Shown here: one piece after another, positions 56,708 through 64,000 of the stretch
How positions within the stretch are numbered: the stretch's first letter is position 1
How the letters are laid out: each line of letters begins with the position of its first letter
NCBI RefSeq assembly: GCF_000332645.1
Contig: NZ_AMXN01000004.1
Span: 372,001 to 436,000, forward strand
DNA length: 64,000 nt
DNA from: Bacillus inaquosorum KCTC 13429
Lineage (GTDB): Bacteria; Bacillota; Bacilli; Bacillales; Bacillaceae
Reading direction: 5' to 3'
Notes under the pieces: model-generated
What the model saw: only the letters and a program-made list of their open reading frames with translations
What the model was told of the DNA's origin: nothing
Databases searched by the model: none
Made by a program: the position numbers and the translations under genes

Positions 56708-57934
56708 TCACAGCTTGCCATGTTTTTTCAGTCTGGTTGTCATATAAGACGGCAGAACAACAAAAATCAGAACGGCAGAACCGATTAGCGCGTACAGAAA
56801 ACCTGTCATGCCGGCAGCATAGGCAGATGCAGCAGACATCAGCAGCGCTTGAACGCTAAGTACAGTTTTTAATAGAGAGAAATAGCTTTTCAGCTTCGTT
56901 TCTTTTGTCACAGGGTAAAGCTCTTGAAGCGCCAGATGGTCAAAATGGCCGAACAGCGGCAGAAGCTGAACGCCCGTAATGAAAATGGTAAACACAGTCA
57001 AAACCCCTGCAATGAGCGGGCTTGCCGACACATACATAATAATCAGCGCGAAAATGACCGTTAATCTGACGAGAATGCCCAAATAATCACTTGAACGCAA
57101 AAAGGCGCGGGTGAACATGTAGGCAAACGTTTTGCGCTGTTCAAACGGCACGAGCCGCAGCAAAAAGTCGAGGTAGGCTCTCCGTTTCGCTTGCTTTCGC
57201 AAATGCGGCACGTCAGTGAACAGGTTGGCAATCCGATAGAAACGCTGCTTCCGTCTCAATTCGGACTCAATATGGCTCTCCCATTTAAACGTTTTCCGTT
57301 TTGCTGAGGAAGACATATACAGATAAAGAGCAGCCATAATGACATAGACCACAAGCGCATACATATAAACAGATTGGAGCACAAAATAAAGAACAAGCGT
57401 ATTCGCCGCAAAGCGAATGATCACATCCATCCGTTTCATGCCTCGGTCATTCTGGAAGGTCGTACGCCATTCCATCACCTGATTCCACGCTTTCAGAAGC
57501 AAAAGCTGTGCAAATACTGCCGCATACGATGCGAGCGAAGCTCCCGGTGCGACAGCAAAATAAAGCGGCATCGCAACGATGCTCAGTGCAATCAGCGGAA
57601 ACAGCTGAGACACATAGCTGTAGACAAACGCCTGCTTCAAGTAAGGCTCCATTTTCGCTTCAAGCGGCAATAAGAAGACAAGGTCAGCCTCCTTCAAAAG
57701 CGTCCGCACATAAGAGCTTGTCAACACGAGCGAAAACAGCACGGCCATCACCCAGAAGGACGGAAAGTGAGCGGGAATGTCCCGTATCCATTTGCTGTAC
57801 CAGCTTGCAGCGCCCGCGAGAAAAAAGATCAAAACAATGACGAGGTGATCGTTGAGCATATATTTCATGTACGTTCTTGTTTCTTTGATATGCTCCTGCA
57901 GCCGCGACTGCCAAATATCAAGCATATTATTCAT
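56708..57934 (-). CDS. ecsB: ABC transporter permease EcsB
   Basis: A 408-residue membrane component of the Ecs transporter, with clustered hydrophobic segments at residues about 25-75, 100-145, 170-205 and 275-400, and a basic cytosolic loop containing the FKWESHIESELRRKQRFYRIANLF region. Ecs affects protein secretion, competence, sporulation and intramembrane proteolysis by RasP in B. subtilis. ATG 57934 has AAAGGAAG 9 bases upstream and overlaps ecsA by eight bases. Confidence 0.95.
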   Translation of the reverse strand: MNNMLDIWQSRLQEHIKETRTYMKYMLNDHLVIVLIFFLAGAASWYSKWIRDIPAHFPSFWVMAVLFSLVLTSSYVRTLLKEADLVFLLPLEAKMEPYLKQAFVYSYVSQLFPLIALSIVAMPLYFAVAPGASLASYAAVFAQLLLLKAWNQVMEWRTTFQNDRGMKRMDVIIRFAANTLVLYFVLQSVYMYALVVYVIMAALYLYMSSSAKRKTFKWESHIESELRRKQRFYRIANLFTDVPHLRKQAKRRAYLDFLLRLVPFEQRKTFAYMFTRAFLRSSDYLGILVRLTVIFALIIMYVSASPLIAGVLTVFTIFITGVQLLPLFGHFDHLALQELYPVTKETKLKSYFSLLKTVLSVQALLMSAASAYAAGMTGFLYALIGSAVLIFVVLPSYMTTRLKKHGKL

Positions 57935-58670
57935 GGCCAGCGTCTTCCTTTGTAAGCTCAAGATACAAATCGTCCAGCGCCGCGTCCTTCATTCCAAACT
58001 GCTCTCTCAGCTCGGACAGCGTGCCGCGCGCCCGCACCTCGCCGTTATGTAAAATAATAAACGAATCACAATAGCGTTCTGCCGTTGCCAAAATGTGTGT
58101 TGACATCAGGACGCTCGCCCCGCCTTTTTTCGCTTCATTCATTCGCTCAAGCAGTGCGTTAATCGCAAGCGGATCAAGCCCTAGAAAAGGCTCATCAATA
58201 ATGTAGAGCGCGGGCTCTGCCAAAAATGCGCACATAATCATAACCTTCTGCTTCATTCCTTTGGAAAAATGAGCCGGGAACCACTTCAGCCTCTTTTCCA
58301 TTCGGAATTCCTTTAAAAGCGCCGGCAGCCTTTTCTCCATCGTTTCTTTTGACAGGCCGTATGCCATGGCTGTTAATTCAAGATGCTCCATCAGCGTCAG
58401 CTCTTCATATAAAACAGGTGTTTCGGGTATATAGGTGAATTGTGAGCGGTAGCCTTCCGGATCCTCAGCAAAGGTTTTCCCGTTTAATTCGATCGATCCT
58501 TTGTGCGGGTCCATCAGCCCGATAATATGTCTGATTGTTGTACTTTTACCCGCACCGTTCAGCCCGATTAAGCCGACAATTTGATTCGGTTCAAGGGTGA
58601 ATGATACATTTTTTAAAACCGGATTTCTTGTATATCCGCCGGTTAAGTCTTTTACCGATAGCAGAGACAT
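57927..58670 (-). CDS. ecsA: ABC transporter ATPase EcsA
   Basis: A 247-residue ATPase. Walker A is GLNGAGKST (near residues 37-45), the Q-loop lies in FTYIPETP, the signature is FSKGMKQKVMI, Walker B is ALYIIDEPFLGLDP and the H-loop MSTHILATAERY. It powers the Ecs exporter with EcsB; loss in 168 lowers secretion of AmyQ and exoprotease and impairs competence. ATG 58670 has AAGGGGAG 6 bases upstream. First gene of ecsABC. Confidence 0.97.
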   Translation of the reverse strand: MSLLSVKDLTGGYTRNPVLKNVSFTLEPNQIVGLIGLNGAGKSTTIRHIIGLMDPHKGSIELNGKTFAEDPEGYRSQFTYIPETPVLYEELTLMEHLELTAMAYGLSKETMEKRLPALLKEFRMEKRLKWFPAHFSKGMKQKVMIMCAFLAEPALYIIDEPFLGLDPLAINALLERMNEAKKGGASVLMSTHILATAERYCDSFIILHNGEVRARGTLSELREQFGMKDAALDDLYLELTKEDAGHE

Positions 58671-58821
58671 AGTTTCTCCCCTTATATTGTTTTTCTTCAT
58701 AGTACCAAAAACAAGGCCTGATTTGAAACAATTCCCTTTTAACAAATGATGAATTTGCTGTCATAAAGAGACAGTTTTCTGGACATCATAATGGTCGTAG
58801 AGGAAAAGCATATCAACTGAA

Positions 58822-58846
58822 AAATGAGGTGTTTGTCAAAGACGTC
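58822..58846 (+). repeat. direct repeat copy 1 (ecsA-hit region)
   Basis: Starts AAATGAGGTGTTTGTCAAAG and continues ACGTC. Shares the first 13 bases with copy 2. Confidence 0.65.
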
Positions 58847-58934
58847 TTAGATACAGTTGGATAGAAAATAAACATGTCCAATGCTCAAACCATTTCTCTT
58901 CACTGAATTGATGAATTCTTCATCTATGAAGCAA

Positions 58935-58965
58935 ATTGTCAAATGAGGTGTTTATCGCAGGAATC
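58935..58965 (+). repeat. direct repeat copy 2 (ecsA-hit region)
   Basis: TTGTCAAATGAGGTG followed by TTTATCGCAGGAATC. Preceded by TTGTC as copy 3 is preceded by TTGAC. Confidence 0.65.
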
Positions 58966-58993
58966 GTTAGGCATTAAACAAGTCTTCATTTTA

Positions 58994-59023
58994 TTGACAA
59001 ATGAGGTGCTTACCAAAGGCATA
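58994..59023 (+). repeat. direct repeat copy 3 (ecsA-hit region)
   Basis: TTGACAAATGAGGTGCTTAC followed by CAAAGGCATA; 58 bases after copy 2, about half the distance between copies 1 and 2. Confidence 0.65.
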
Positions 59024-59058
59024 TCACATTTTCTTCATATAAGCTCTTCCTCTGCATT

Positions 59059-59097
59059 CAGGGTGAACGCTCGCCGTTCATCCTGTTTTCTATTTTC
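59059..59097 (+). terminator. orphan plus-strand terminator upstream of hit
   Basis: CAGGGTGAACG-CTCGC-CGTTCATCCTG (11 base pairs with one G-U) followed by TTTTCTATTTTC. No gene lies upstream on this strand within the window region, so it ends either an unannotated RNA or acts as an attenuator for hit. Confidence 0.8.
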
Positions 59098-59157
59098 TGC
59101 ATTTCTGTGGTACGATGAGTGTATACATACTAAACAATTTCATAAGGAGGAACCCTC

Positions 59158-59595
59158 ATGCATAGTGCAGAGAATTGTATCTTTTGTAAAATTATCGCCG
59201 GCGACATTCCGTCCGCAAAGGTGTATGAAGATGAACATGTGCTGGCCTTCCTTGATATCAGCCAAGTGACAAAGGGACACACGCTTGTCATTCCGAAAAC
59301 ACATATCGAAAATGTGTATGAATTTACGGATGAATTAGCAAAACAATATTTTCACGCCGTTCCGAAAATCGCCCGTGCCATCCGGGATGAATTTGAACCG
59401 ATCGGCTTAAATACGCTGAACAATAACGGCGAAAAAGCAGGACAATCTGTTTTTCATTATCATATGCATATCATCCCGCGCTACGGAAAAGGAGACGGAT
59501 TCGGAGCAGTTTGGAAAACACATGCTGATGATTACAAACCGGAGGATCTGCAGAACATTTCTTCCTCTATCGCAAAACGCCTGGCCTCATCATAA
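59158..59595 (+). CDS. hit: HIT-family nucleotide hydrolase Hit
   Basis: A 145-residue Hint-type histidine-triad protein. Zinc ligands appear in CIFCKIIAG (residues 7-15), and the His triad HYHMHIIPR (near residues 98-106) forms the AMP-transferring active site. Such enzymes hydrolyse AMP-lysine-type phosphoramidates. ATG 59158 has AAGGAGGA 6-7 bases upstream; an extended -10 TGGTACGAT precedes it. Divergent from the ecs operon. Confidence 0.95.
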   Translation: MHSAENCIFCKIIAGDIPSAKVYEDEHVLAFLDISQVTKGHTLVIPKTHIENVYEFTDELAKQYFHAVPKIARAIRDEFEPIGLNTLNNNGEKAGQSVFHYHMHIIPRYGKGDGFGAVWKTHADDYKPEDLQNISSSIAKRLASS

Positions 59596-59610
59596 GATGA
59601 GGTTTTTTTA
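59585..59610 (+). terminator. terminator after hit
   Basis: CCTCATC-ATAA-GATGAGGTTTTTTT; the left arm covers the last hit codons. Confidence 0.92.
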
Positions 59611-59740
59611 TTTGTGAACATTTCGCAAACATCCGTCAATTTCTTTTGATTATTCTAATTTTTTATCAAAAAACTGAATTTTTGTGATAGGATAATTGTA
59701 TTATTTTATACATTAACGTGGAAAACAGGGAGAGATCATG

Positions 59741-60820
59741 ATGGAACGTACAACGAATTTTAACGCAGGTCCTGCAGCGCTGCCATTGGAAGTTCTGCAA
59801 AAAGCACAGAAAGAATTTATTGATTTTAACGAATCCGGCATGTCCGTTATGGAGCTTTCCCACCGCAGCAAAGAGTATGAAGCGGTGCACCAAAAAGCGA
59901 AAAGCCTTTTAATCGAACTGATGGGCATCCCGGAAGATTACGATATTTTGTTTCTTCAAGGCGGGGCAAGCCTTCAATTCTCAATGCTTCCGATGAACTT
60001 TTTAACACCCGAAAAAACCGCGCATTTTGTGATGACCGGCGCATGGTCTGAAAAAGCACTGGCAGAAACGAAGCTGTTCGGAAATACGTCTGTCACTGCT
60101 ACAAGTGAAGCAGACAATTATAGTTTTATTCCGGAGGTTGACCTTTCAGATGTAAAAGACGGTGCGTATTTACATATCACGTCCAACAATACGATTTTCG
60201 GCACACAGTGGCAGGAATTCCCGAATTCCCCAATTCCGCTCGTAGCTGACATGTCCAGCGATATTTTGAGCAGAAAAATCGATGTGTCCAAGTTTGACGT
60301 GATCTACGGAGGCGCTCAAAAGAACCTCGGCCCTTCCGGTGTGACAGTTGTCATCATGAAAAAAACTTGGCTGCAAAGTGAAAATGCGAACGTTCCAAAA
60401 ATCCTGAAATATTCAACGCATGTCAAAGCGGACTCACTCTACAACACTCCGCCGACATTTGCGATTTATATGCTGAGCCTTGTTCTGGAATGGCTGAAGG
60501 AAAACGGCGGTGTGGACGCTGTTGAACAGCGCAATGAACAAAAAGCTCAGGTTCTCTACAGCTGTATTGATGAAAGCAACGGATTCTATAAAGGGCATGC
60601 CAGAAAGGACAGCCGCTCACGCATGAATGTTACCTTCACGCTTCGTGATGACGAATTAACAAAAACATTCGTTCAGGAAGCAAAAGCAGCAAAAATGGTT
60701 GGCCTTGGCGGACACCGCTCAGTAGGAGGCTGCCGCGCTTCTATTTATAACGCGGTATCTCTCGAAGCCTGTGAACAATTAGCTGCGTTCATGAAGAAAT
60801 TCCAGCAGGAAAATGAGTAA
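59741..60820 (+). CDS. serC: phosphoserine aminotransferase SerC
   Basis: A 359-residue PLP enzyme converting 3-phosphohydroxypyruvate and glutamate to phosphoserine. The Schiff-base Lys is in DVIYGGAQKNLGPSG, with N-terminal NFNAGPAALPLEVL and the phosphate-binding C-terminal GLGGHRSVGGCRASIYNAV. The second of two adjacent ATGs (59741) is best placed relative to AGGGAGAG. It lies upstream of trpP; Trp and serine metabolism meet at tryptophan synthase. Confidence 0.96.
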   Translation: MERTTNFNAGPAALPLEVLQKAQKEFIDFNESGMSVMELSHRSKEYEAVHQKAKSLLIELMGIPEDYDILFLQGGASLQFSMLPMNFLTPEKTAHFVMTGAWSEKALAETKLFGNTSVTATSEADNYSFIPEVDLSDVKDGAYLHITSNNTIFGTQWQEFPNSPIPLVADMSSDILSRKIDVSKFDVIYGGAQKNLGPSGVTVVIMKKTWLQSENANVPKILKYSTHVKADSLYNTPPTFAIYMLSLVLEWLKENGGVDAVEQRNEQKAQVLYSCIDESNGFYKGHARKDSRSRMNVTFTLRDDELTKTFVQEAKAAKMVGLGGHRSVGGCRASIYNAVSLEACEQLAAFMKKFQQENE

Positions 60821-60896
60821 AAAGTCTGGCTATGCAAACCGTTCGTTTGGTATACTGTTTGCATATCACATTCTTTAAGCCTTCGCAATAAATGAC

Positions 60897-60962
60897 GAGC
60901 ATATTATTGGAGGGCAAAAAGCTTAGCAGAGGAGAGCATAGATATGAAAACAAAAGAGTTAG
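60897..60962 (+). promoter_or_regulatory. TRAP-binding site in the trpP leader
   Basis: Nine triplets recur: GAG at 60897, 60910, 60929, 60934 and 60956; TAG at 60924, 60939 and 60960; AAG at 60919, four of them spaced by exactly two bases. This is the 5 GAG, 3 UAG, 1 AAG set described for trpP. They overlap the ribosome site and first codons, so tryptophan-bound TRAP would block translation. Confidence 0.9.
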
Positions 60963-61462
60963 TCACTATGGCTCTGTTTGCCGCAATCGGCGCAGCGCTT
61001 CATTCCATTATTCCGCCCTTTTTAGGCGGCATGAAACCAGATATGATGCTGATCATGATGTTCATGGGCATCATGCTGTTCCCGCGGGTGCAAAACGTAC
61101 TCGTCATCGGGATTGTGACTGGAATCATCTCCGCGCTTACAACAGCATTCCCAGCCGGACAGATTCCTAACATCATCGATAAACCCGTGTCAGCGTTTCT
61201 GTTCTTCACCCTGTTCCTTTTGTTCAGAAGGAGCCAAAAAACAGGTGCAGCAGCAGTGTTGACAGCGATCGGGACCATCTTATCGGGAATTGTATTTTTA
61301 ACGTCAGCTCTATTGATCGTCGGTTTGCCTGGCGGTTTCACCGCATTGTTCGCGGCTGTTGTTCTGCCTGCCACTGTGCTGAATACCATCGCCATGATCA
61401 TTATTTATCCGATCGTGCAAACCATCTTAAGACGTTCCAGTTTTATGGAAGCTGCTAAATAA
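60944..61462 (+). CDS. trpP: tryptophan transporter TrpP (YhaG)
   Basis: A 172-residue membrane protein with five or six helices, of the TrpP family. N-terminal KTKELVTMALFAAIGAALHSI resembles ECF-type S components, with PFLGGMKPDMMLIMMFMGIML following. It imports tryptophan. ATG 60944 has AGAGGAG 8 bases upstream, inside the TRAP site. The gene follows serC by 123 bases and ends in a terminator. Confidence 0.94.
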   Translation: MKTKELVTMALFAAIGAALHSIIPPFLGGMKPDMMLIMMFMGIMLFPRVQNVLVIGIVTGIISALTTAFPAGQIPNIIDKPVSAFLFFTLFLLFRRSQKTGAAAVLTAIGTILSGIVFLTSALLIVGLPGGFTALFAAVVLPATVLNTIAMIIIYPIVQTILRRSSFMEAAK

Positions 61463-61471
61463 TTGTCACCC

Positions 61472-61504
61472 AAAACCTCTTCCGCTTCCGGGAGAGGTTT
61501 TTTC
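61472..61504 (+). terminator. terminator after trpP
   Basis: AAAACCTCTTCC / GGGAGAGGTTTTTT stem with one mismatch. Confidence 0.88.
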
Positions 61505-61534
61505 GACAAAGAGCCCGCAGCATGTCAGCATGTT

Positions 61535-61726
61535 TTAAGCAAAGAGTTTTGTGAAAAAGATAAGACATAGTGTAAAGGCGGTTCCGGTTGAACAAACAAG
61601 CGCTTTCTGCCGGATAACCTTCTTGGGCGGATAAGAAGCAGCCTGGCTGAGAAGTCTGATATAATAAACAGCGCCTGAAGCGAAGGCAAGGGTGATGCAG
61701 GATAACACAATCATAAAGACAGACAA
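61535..61726 (-). CDS. yhzF: small membrane protein, probably YhzF
   Basis: A 63-residue protein with two hydrophobic helices, FMIVLSCITLAFASGAVYYI and a C-terminal GTAFTLCLIFFTKLFA, joined by a basic loop (YPPKKVIRQK). The start is TTG 61726 with AAAAGGAGG 7 bases upstream. It faces trpP tail to tail, with the trpP terminator between. Function unknown; the name is from recollection of gene order and is less certain. Confidence 0.7.
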   Translation of the reverse strand: MSVFMIVLSCITLAFASGAVYYIRLLSQAASYPPKKVIRQKALVCSTGTAFTLCLIFFTKLFA

Positions 61727-61854
61727 CCTTCTCCCTCCTTTTCACTTAAAAAATATGCTAAAATAAAGCAAGCTATGTATAGAAGTTCAGTCTTTCAACA
61801 AAAATGAAAAATGCTGAATGAATCCTATTTCAAGAAAAAGACGGGGTGATTGTA

Positions 61855-62211
61855 ATGGCGGACGGACGTTCTCTATTAACAGGACTATTCGTAGGCGGCA
61901 TCATTGGAGGAGCAGCAGTTCTTCTTACTGCACCTTCCTCAGGAAAGCAGCTGCGTGAAAAAATGAAAACCAATTATGATTCTTTTGAAGAAACGATCAA
62001 ACGCTTAAAATCAGACGGGCTTGCATTAAAAGACCAGCTGATCAAAGCGGCAAAAGAAAGCACGGATGTCATTAAAGACGTAAGCGGCGAGCTTCAAACG
62101 TCCATTAAAAAATGGCAGGAAGAGATCAAACCTCACCAGCAGGATCTGCAAAAAGAAATCGCTGATATCGAAGAGAAAATCAGACAGCTGGAGAAAACCT
62201 TACAAAACTAA
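61855..62211 (+). CDS. yhaH: YtxH-like general stress/membrane-anchored protein YhaH
   Basis: A 118-residue protein with one N-terminal Gly/Ala-rich helix (LLTGLFVGGIIGGAAVLLTAP, residues 6-26), the PSSGKQLREK motif of the YtxH family and a long charged coiled coil (residues about 35-118). Such proteins are often stress-induced and sit in the membrane. ATG 61855 has GGGGTGA 5-7 bases upstream. Terminator follows. Confidence 0.9.
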   Translation: MADGRSLLTGLFVGGIIGGAAVLLTAPSSGKQLREKMKTNYDSFEETIKRLKSDGLALKDQLIKAAKESTDVIKDVSGELQTSIKKWQEEIKPHQQDLQKEIADIEEKIRQLEKTLQN

Positions 62212-62227
62212 TATCCTATTCAAAAGA

Positions 62228-62266
62228 AAAAAATGCGGGCCAAACTTGGACCCGCATTTTTTTTTG
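62228..62266 (+). terminator. terminator after yhaH
   Basis: AAATGCGGG-CCAAACTTGGA-CCCGCATTT followed by T6 or more. Confidence 0.92.
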
Positions 62267-62388
62267 CTGAAAAAGCCTCTCACCGCAATGGTTTGTGAAT
62301 TTATTAAAAAATTCTTAAATTTTCATCTTTATTAATCTTTATTTTATTGGCATAATAGAGAAAAAGAAAAAGAGAAGCAGGTGACGTA

Positions 62389-63000
62389 ATGAATCGAGTG
62401 GAACCGCCCTATGATGTGAAAGAGGCTCTGGTCTTCACCCAGAAAATGGCTCAGCTTAGCAAGGCTCTTTGGAAATCAATTGAGAAGGATTGGCAGCAAT
62501 GGCTCAAACCGTATGACCTGAATATTAATGAGCATCATATTTTATGGATTGCGTATCAATTGAATGGAGCTTCCATTTCTGAAATCGCGAAATTCGGGGT
62601 CATGCACGTATCAACCGCATTCAACTTTTCAAAAAAGCTGGAAGAACGAGGATATTTAAGGTTCTCTAAACGGCTGAATGATAAACGGAACACATACGTT
62701 CAATTGACAGAGGAAGGCACTGAGGTATTCTGGAGCTTGCTTGAGGAATTTGATCCGACTCGCAATGCGGTTTTTAAAGGGTCACAGCCTCTGTATCATT
62801 TATTCGGAAAATTCCCTGAAGTGGCAGAAATGATGTGTATGATACGCCATATCTACGGCGATGATTTTATGGAAATTTTCGAAACGTCACTCACCAATAT
62901 TGACAATGACTTTGAAAGCGTAAACGGAAAACTGAAGAAAAAAGCAAAGGACAGTGCTGCGGATGAACCGGCAGAAGAGCTCGAACCTGTAAACAGTTAA
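62389..63000 (+). CDS. scoC: transition-state regulator ScoC (Hpr)
   Basis: A 203-residue MarR-type repressor that controls exoproteases (aprE, nprE), sporulation and peptide uptake. The winged helix lies at residues about 60-115: [28 protein letters not shown] (core [12 protein letters not shown]) and wing [16 protein letters not shown]. The C-terminal acidic tail [14 protein letters not shown] is typical. ATG 62389 has GAAGCAGGTG upstream. It shares its last two stop bases with convergent yhaI. Confidence 0.95.
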   Translation: MNRVEPPYDVKEALVFTQKMAQLSKALWKSIEKDWQQWLKPYDLNINEHHILWIAYQLNGASISEIAKFGVMHVSTAFNFSKKLEERGYLRFSKRLNDKRNTYVQLTEEGTEVFWSLLEEFDPTRNAVFKGSQPLYHLFGKFPEVAEMMCMIRHIYGDDFMEIFETSLTNIDNDFESVNGKLKKKAKDSAADEPAEELEPVNS

Positions 63001-63338
63001 TCGAAGTGCTTCATGATGTCGATAAACACTTCCATCAGCTCTTGATAAAGCCCCTGCTCATACAGGGCAAAAATCGTTTCATGAACATCCAATTTTTCAT
63101 TCAGCTGTCCGGCAAAAAGCGCAAGGAGCTTATCGAAAGTTACAAATCCTTGCGCTTTTTGTGTTGCCAACTCTTCTGACAACTCATCGCAAATCCTCAT
63201 AACCTCTTCCCCTTCTTCCTTGCTCAGCCCTTTATCAATGAGAAGCGCATAGAAGGGGTACCTGTCCATATCTACTGTTTTCACTAATAATTGTATGTAA
63301 TATTCTAATCGCTCAATGCGATGATCCATCGAATCCAT
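62997..63338 (-). CDS. yhaI: conserved protein YhaI of unknown function
   Basis: A 113-residue acidic helical protein (DUF1878-type) with [20 protein letters not shown] near the middle and [20 protein letters not shown] further on. No catalytic motif is seen. ATG 63338 has AGAAGTGGTG upstream. It meets scoC tail to tail, with stop codons interleaved on opposite strands at 62997-63000. A regulatory partnership with ScoC is possible but unproven. Confidence 0.85.
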   Translation of the reverse strand: MDSMDHRIERLEYYIQLLVKTVDMDRYPFYALLIDKGLSKEEGEEVMRICDELSEELATQKAQGFVTFDKLLALFAGQLNEKLDVHETIFALYEQGLYQELMEVFIDIMKHFD

Positions 63339-63544
63339 CCACACCACTTCTTTCTATCTTTAATCTTATTTTAGCTGATAATTCACTGAGAAGAAAGTTC
63401 TAACCCCATATTTCGCAGTTTGTTTGCTTGTTTCAAAAAAATACCTGCTACACGATATTTTTTCTTAAAAAGCATTGATTTTTTCTCTTGGGAGGAGTAA
63501 ATTATTTTGAGATTCTATTCAAGATGTATGGAAGGATGACTTTG

Positions 63545-64000
63545 ATGAATTGCTGGAAGACCATAAATCTCATGAAGGATTATGGTGCCGTTCGCATAAT
63601 ATTAACTGCTGTATGTTTTATGATTTTGGTTTTTATATCTACCTTTTTAGCATTTGAGCTGCTGCGGCCTGGCACAAGCTTAAGCGATGAATATGTACCT
63701 TTATTCGGCGGTTTGCTCGTCGTTATTTTATTTGTACATAAAGTCATCCATGTCCTGCCAATCATCTGCAAAAAAAGAAAAATAGAAAAAAAGTTTTACA
63801 TATTGCGCATGCGCACATGGAAACGAATACCAAAAACAACAATGCTGATTTCGCTCGTAAGCCCATTTTTGCTGATTACGCCTGTATTGTTTTACGCCGC
63901 GCTGGCATTTCCGAATCACGCCCATTATTTCTGCATGATTTCGGGCATTCATGCCGGCTACTGTCTGCCTGACTTTTTGCTGGCTCTCAAGCTGATACAA
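63545..64000 (+). CDS. yhaJ: DUF3267-type membrane protein YhaJ, 5' part only
   Basis: The first 152 codons of a membrane protein; it runs off the right edge without a stop. Hydrophobic segments lie at residues about 14-37, 55-75, 98-118 and 125-150. [10 protein letters not shown] carries an HxxxH pattern as in the DUF3267 putative zincin family, and the later [15 protein letters not shown] fits its third ligand region. ATG 63545 has AAGGATGA 5-6 bases upstream, in the end of an 11-codon mini-ORF (63507-63539). The name is from recollection of gene order. Confidence 0.8.
   Translation, partial: MNCWKTINLMKDYGAVRIILTAVCFMILVFISTFLAFELLRPGTSLSDEYVPLFGGLLVVILFVHKVIHVLPIICKKRKIEKKFYILRMRTWKRIPKTTMLISLVSPFLLITPVLFYAALAFPNHAHYFCMISGIHAGYCLPDFLLALKLIQ

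Larger units (their letters stand above)
58671..59157. other. ecsA-hit intergenic region with three direct repeats
   Basis: A 487-base region with no supported protein gene. It holds three copies of a 16-25 base element, AAATGAGGTGTTTGTC and relatives, at 58822, 58941 and 58999 (see repeat entries), and a strong plus-strand terminator at 59059-59097, ahead of the hit promoter. A plus-strand transcript ending at about 59097 is possible. Confidence 0.7.

Noticed and set aside
58943..59269. 108-codon plus-strand ORF starting in repeat copy 2 and running into hit
   Set aside because: It crosses the terminator hairpin and overlaps the hit start in another frame, has no proper ribosome site, and the encoded sequence shows no family-like features.

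Overview
This window is a chromosomal segment from a member of the Bacillus subtilis species complex. Gene content and order match my recollection of the addAB - comK - aprE - hemEHY - ecs - serC - scoC part of the B. subtilis 168 chromosome, read here in the reverse orientation. Subtilisin E, ComK, HemAT, SipV and others are recognisable almost residue for residue but carry scattered substitutions, so this is not strain 168 itself; a sister subspecies or close species is likely. No database search was possible, and comparisons with 168 are from memory. I saw no rRNA, tRNA, CRISPR array, insertion sequence or prophage. Starts were chosen by Shine-Dalgarno spacing, and TTG or GTG starts are common.

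Layout. 1-5163: addA (5' part only) and addB, recombinational repair. 5346-16951: the yhj block, with a ferritin-like protein (yhjR), a cytosolic copper-storage protein (yhjQ), an SgrR-like regulator divergent from an MFS exporter (yhjP/yhjO), an AbrB-type membrane protein, a MarR regulator with an FAD monooxygenase (yhjH/yhjG), signal peptidase SipV, a DedA-like protein and an SSS symporter with its small partner. The ntd (kanosamine/neotrehalosadiamine) and glcP genes that I recall lying between yhjN and yhjH in 168 are not here; a 56-codon membrane ORF occupies the gap. 17159-20092: comK and yhzC flanked by two paralogous short-chain dehydrogenases. 20204-26406: yhfW, the oxygen sensor hemAT, and the BirA-controlled bioYB-yhfT-yhfS operon. 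26477-33526: phoE, Fur-controlled yhfQ, a decayed DUF4440-type gene, yhfP, yhfO, aprE, yhfN, yhfM. 33575-43332: lipid and lipoate genes (FadR-controlled lcfB, lplJ, FapR-controlled fabHB) among membrane proteins, peptidases and small Cys-rich proteins. 43374-52256: yhgE with its TetR regulator yhgD, the coproporphyrin-branch heme genes hemE-hemH-hemY, and pbpF. 52378-58670: heme monooxygenase hmoB, a CPCC zinc-ribbon protein, yhfA, yhaA, and the ecsABC operon. 59158-64000: hit, serC, TRAP-regulated trpP, yhzF, yhaH, scoC, yhaI and the 5' part of yhaJ.

Functional threads: competence and post-exponential regulation (comK, scoC, aprE, ecs), heme and iron (hemEHY, hmoB, hemAT, yhfQ), fatty-acyl, biotin and lipoate metabolism (bioYB operon, lcfB, fabHB, lplJ), and sporulation (pbpF; probably yhjR). 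Operators matching BirA, Fur, FadR, FapR, TRAP and ComK are visible. I also find what look like undescribed operator pairs for YhjH and for YhgD, a repeat-bearing ecsA-hit intergenic region that ends in a strong terminator and may encode a small RNA, and a predicted hairpin masking the yhjO ribosome-binding site.
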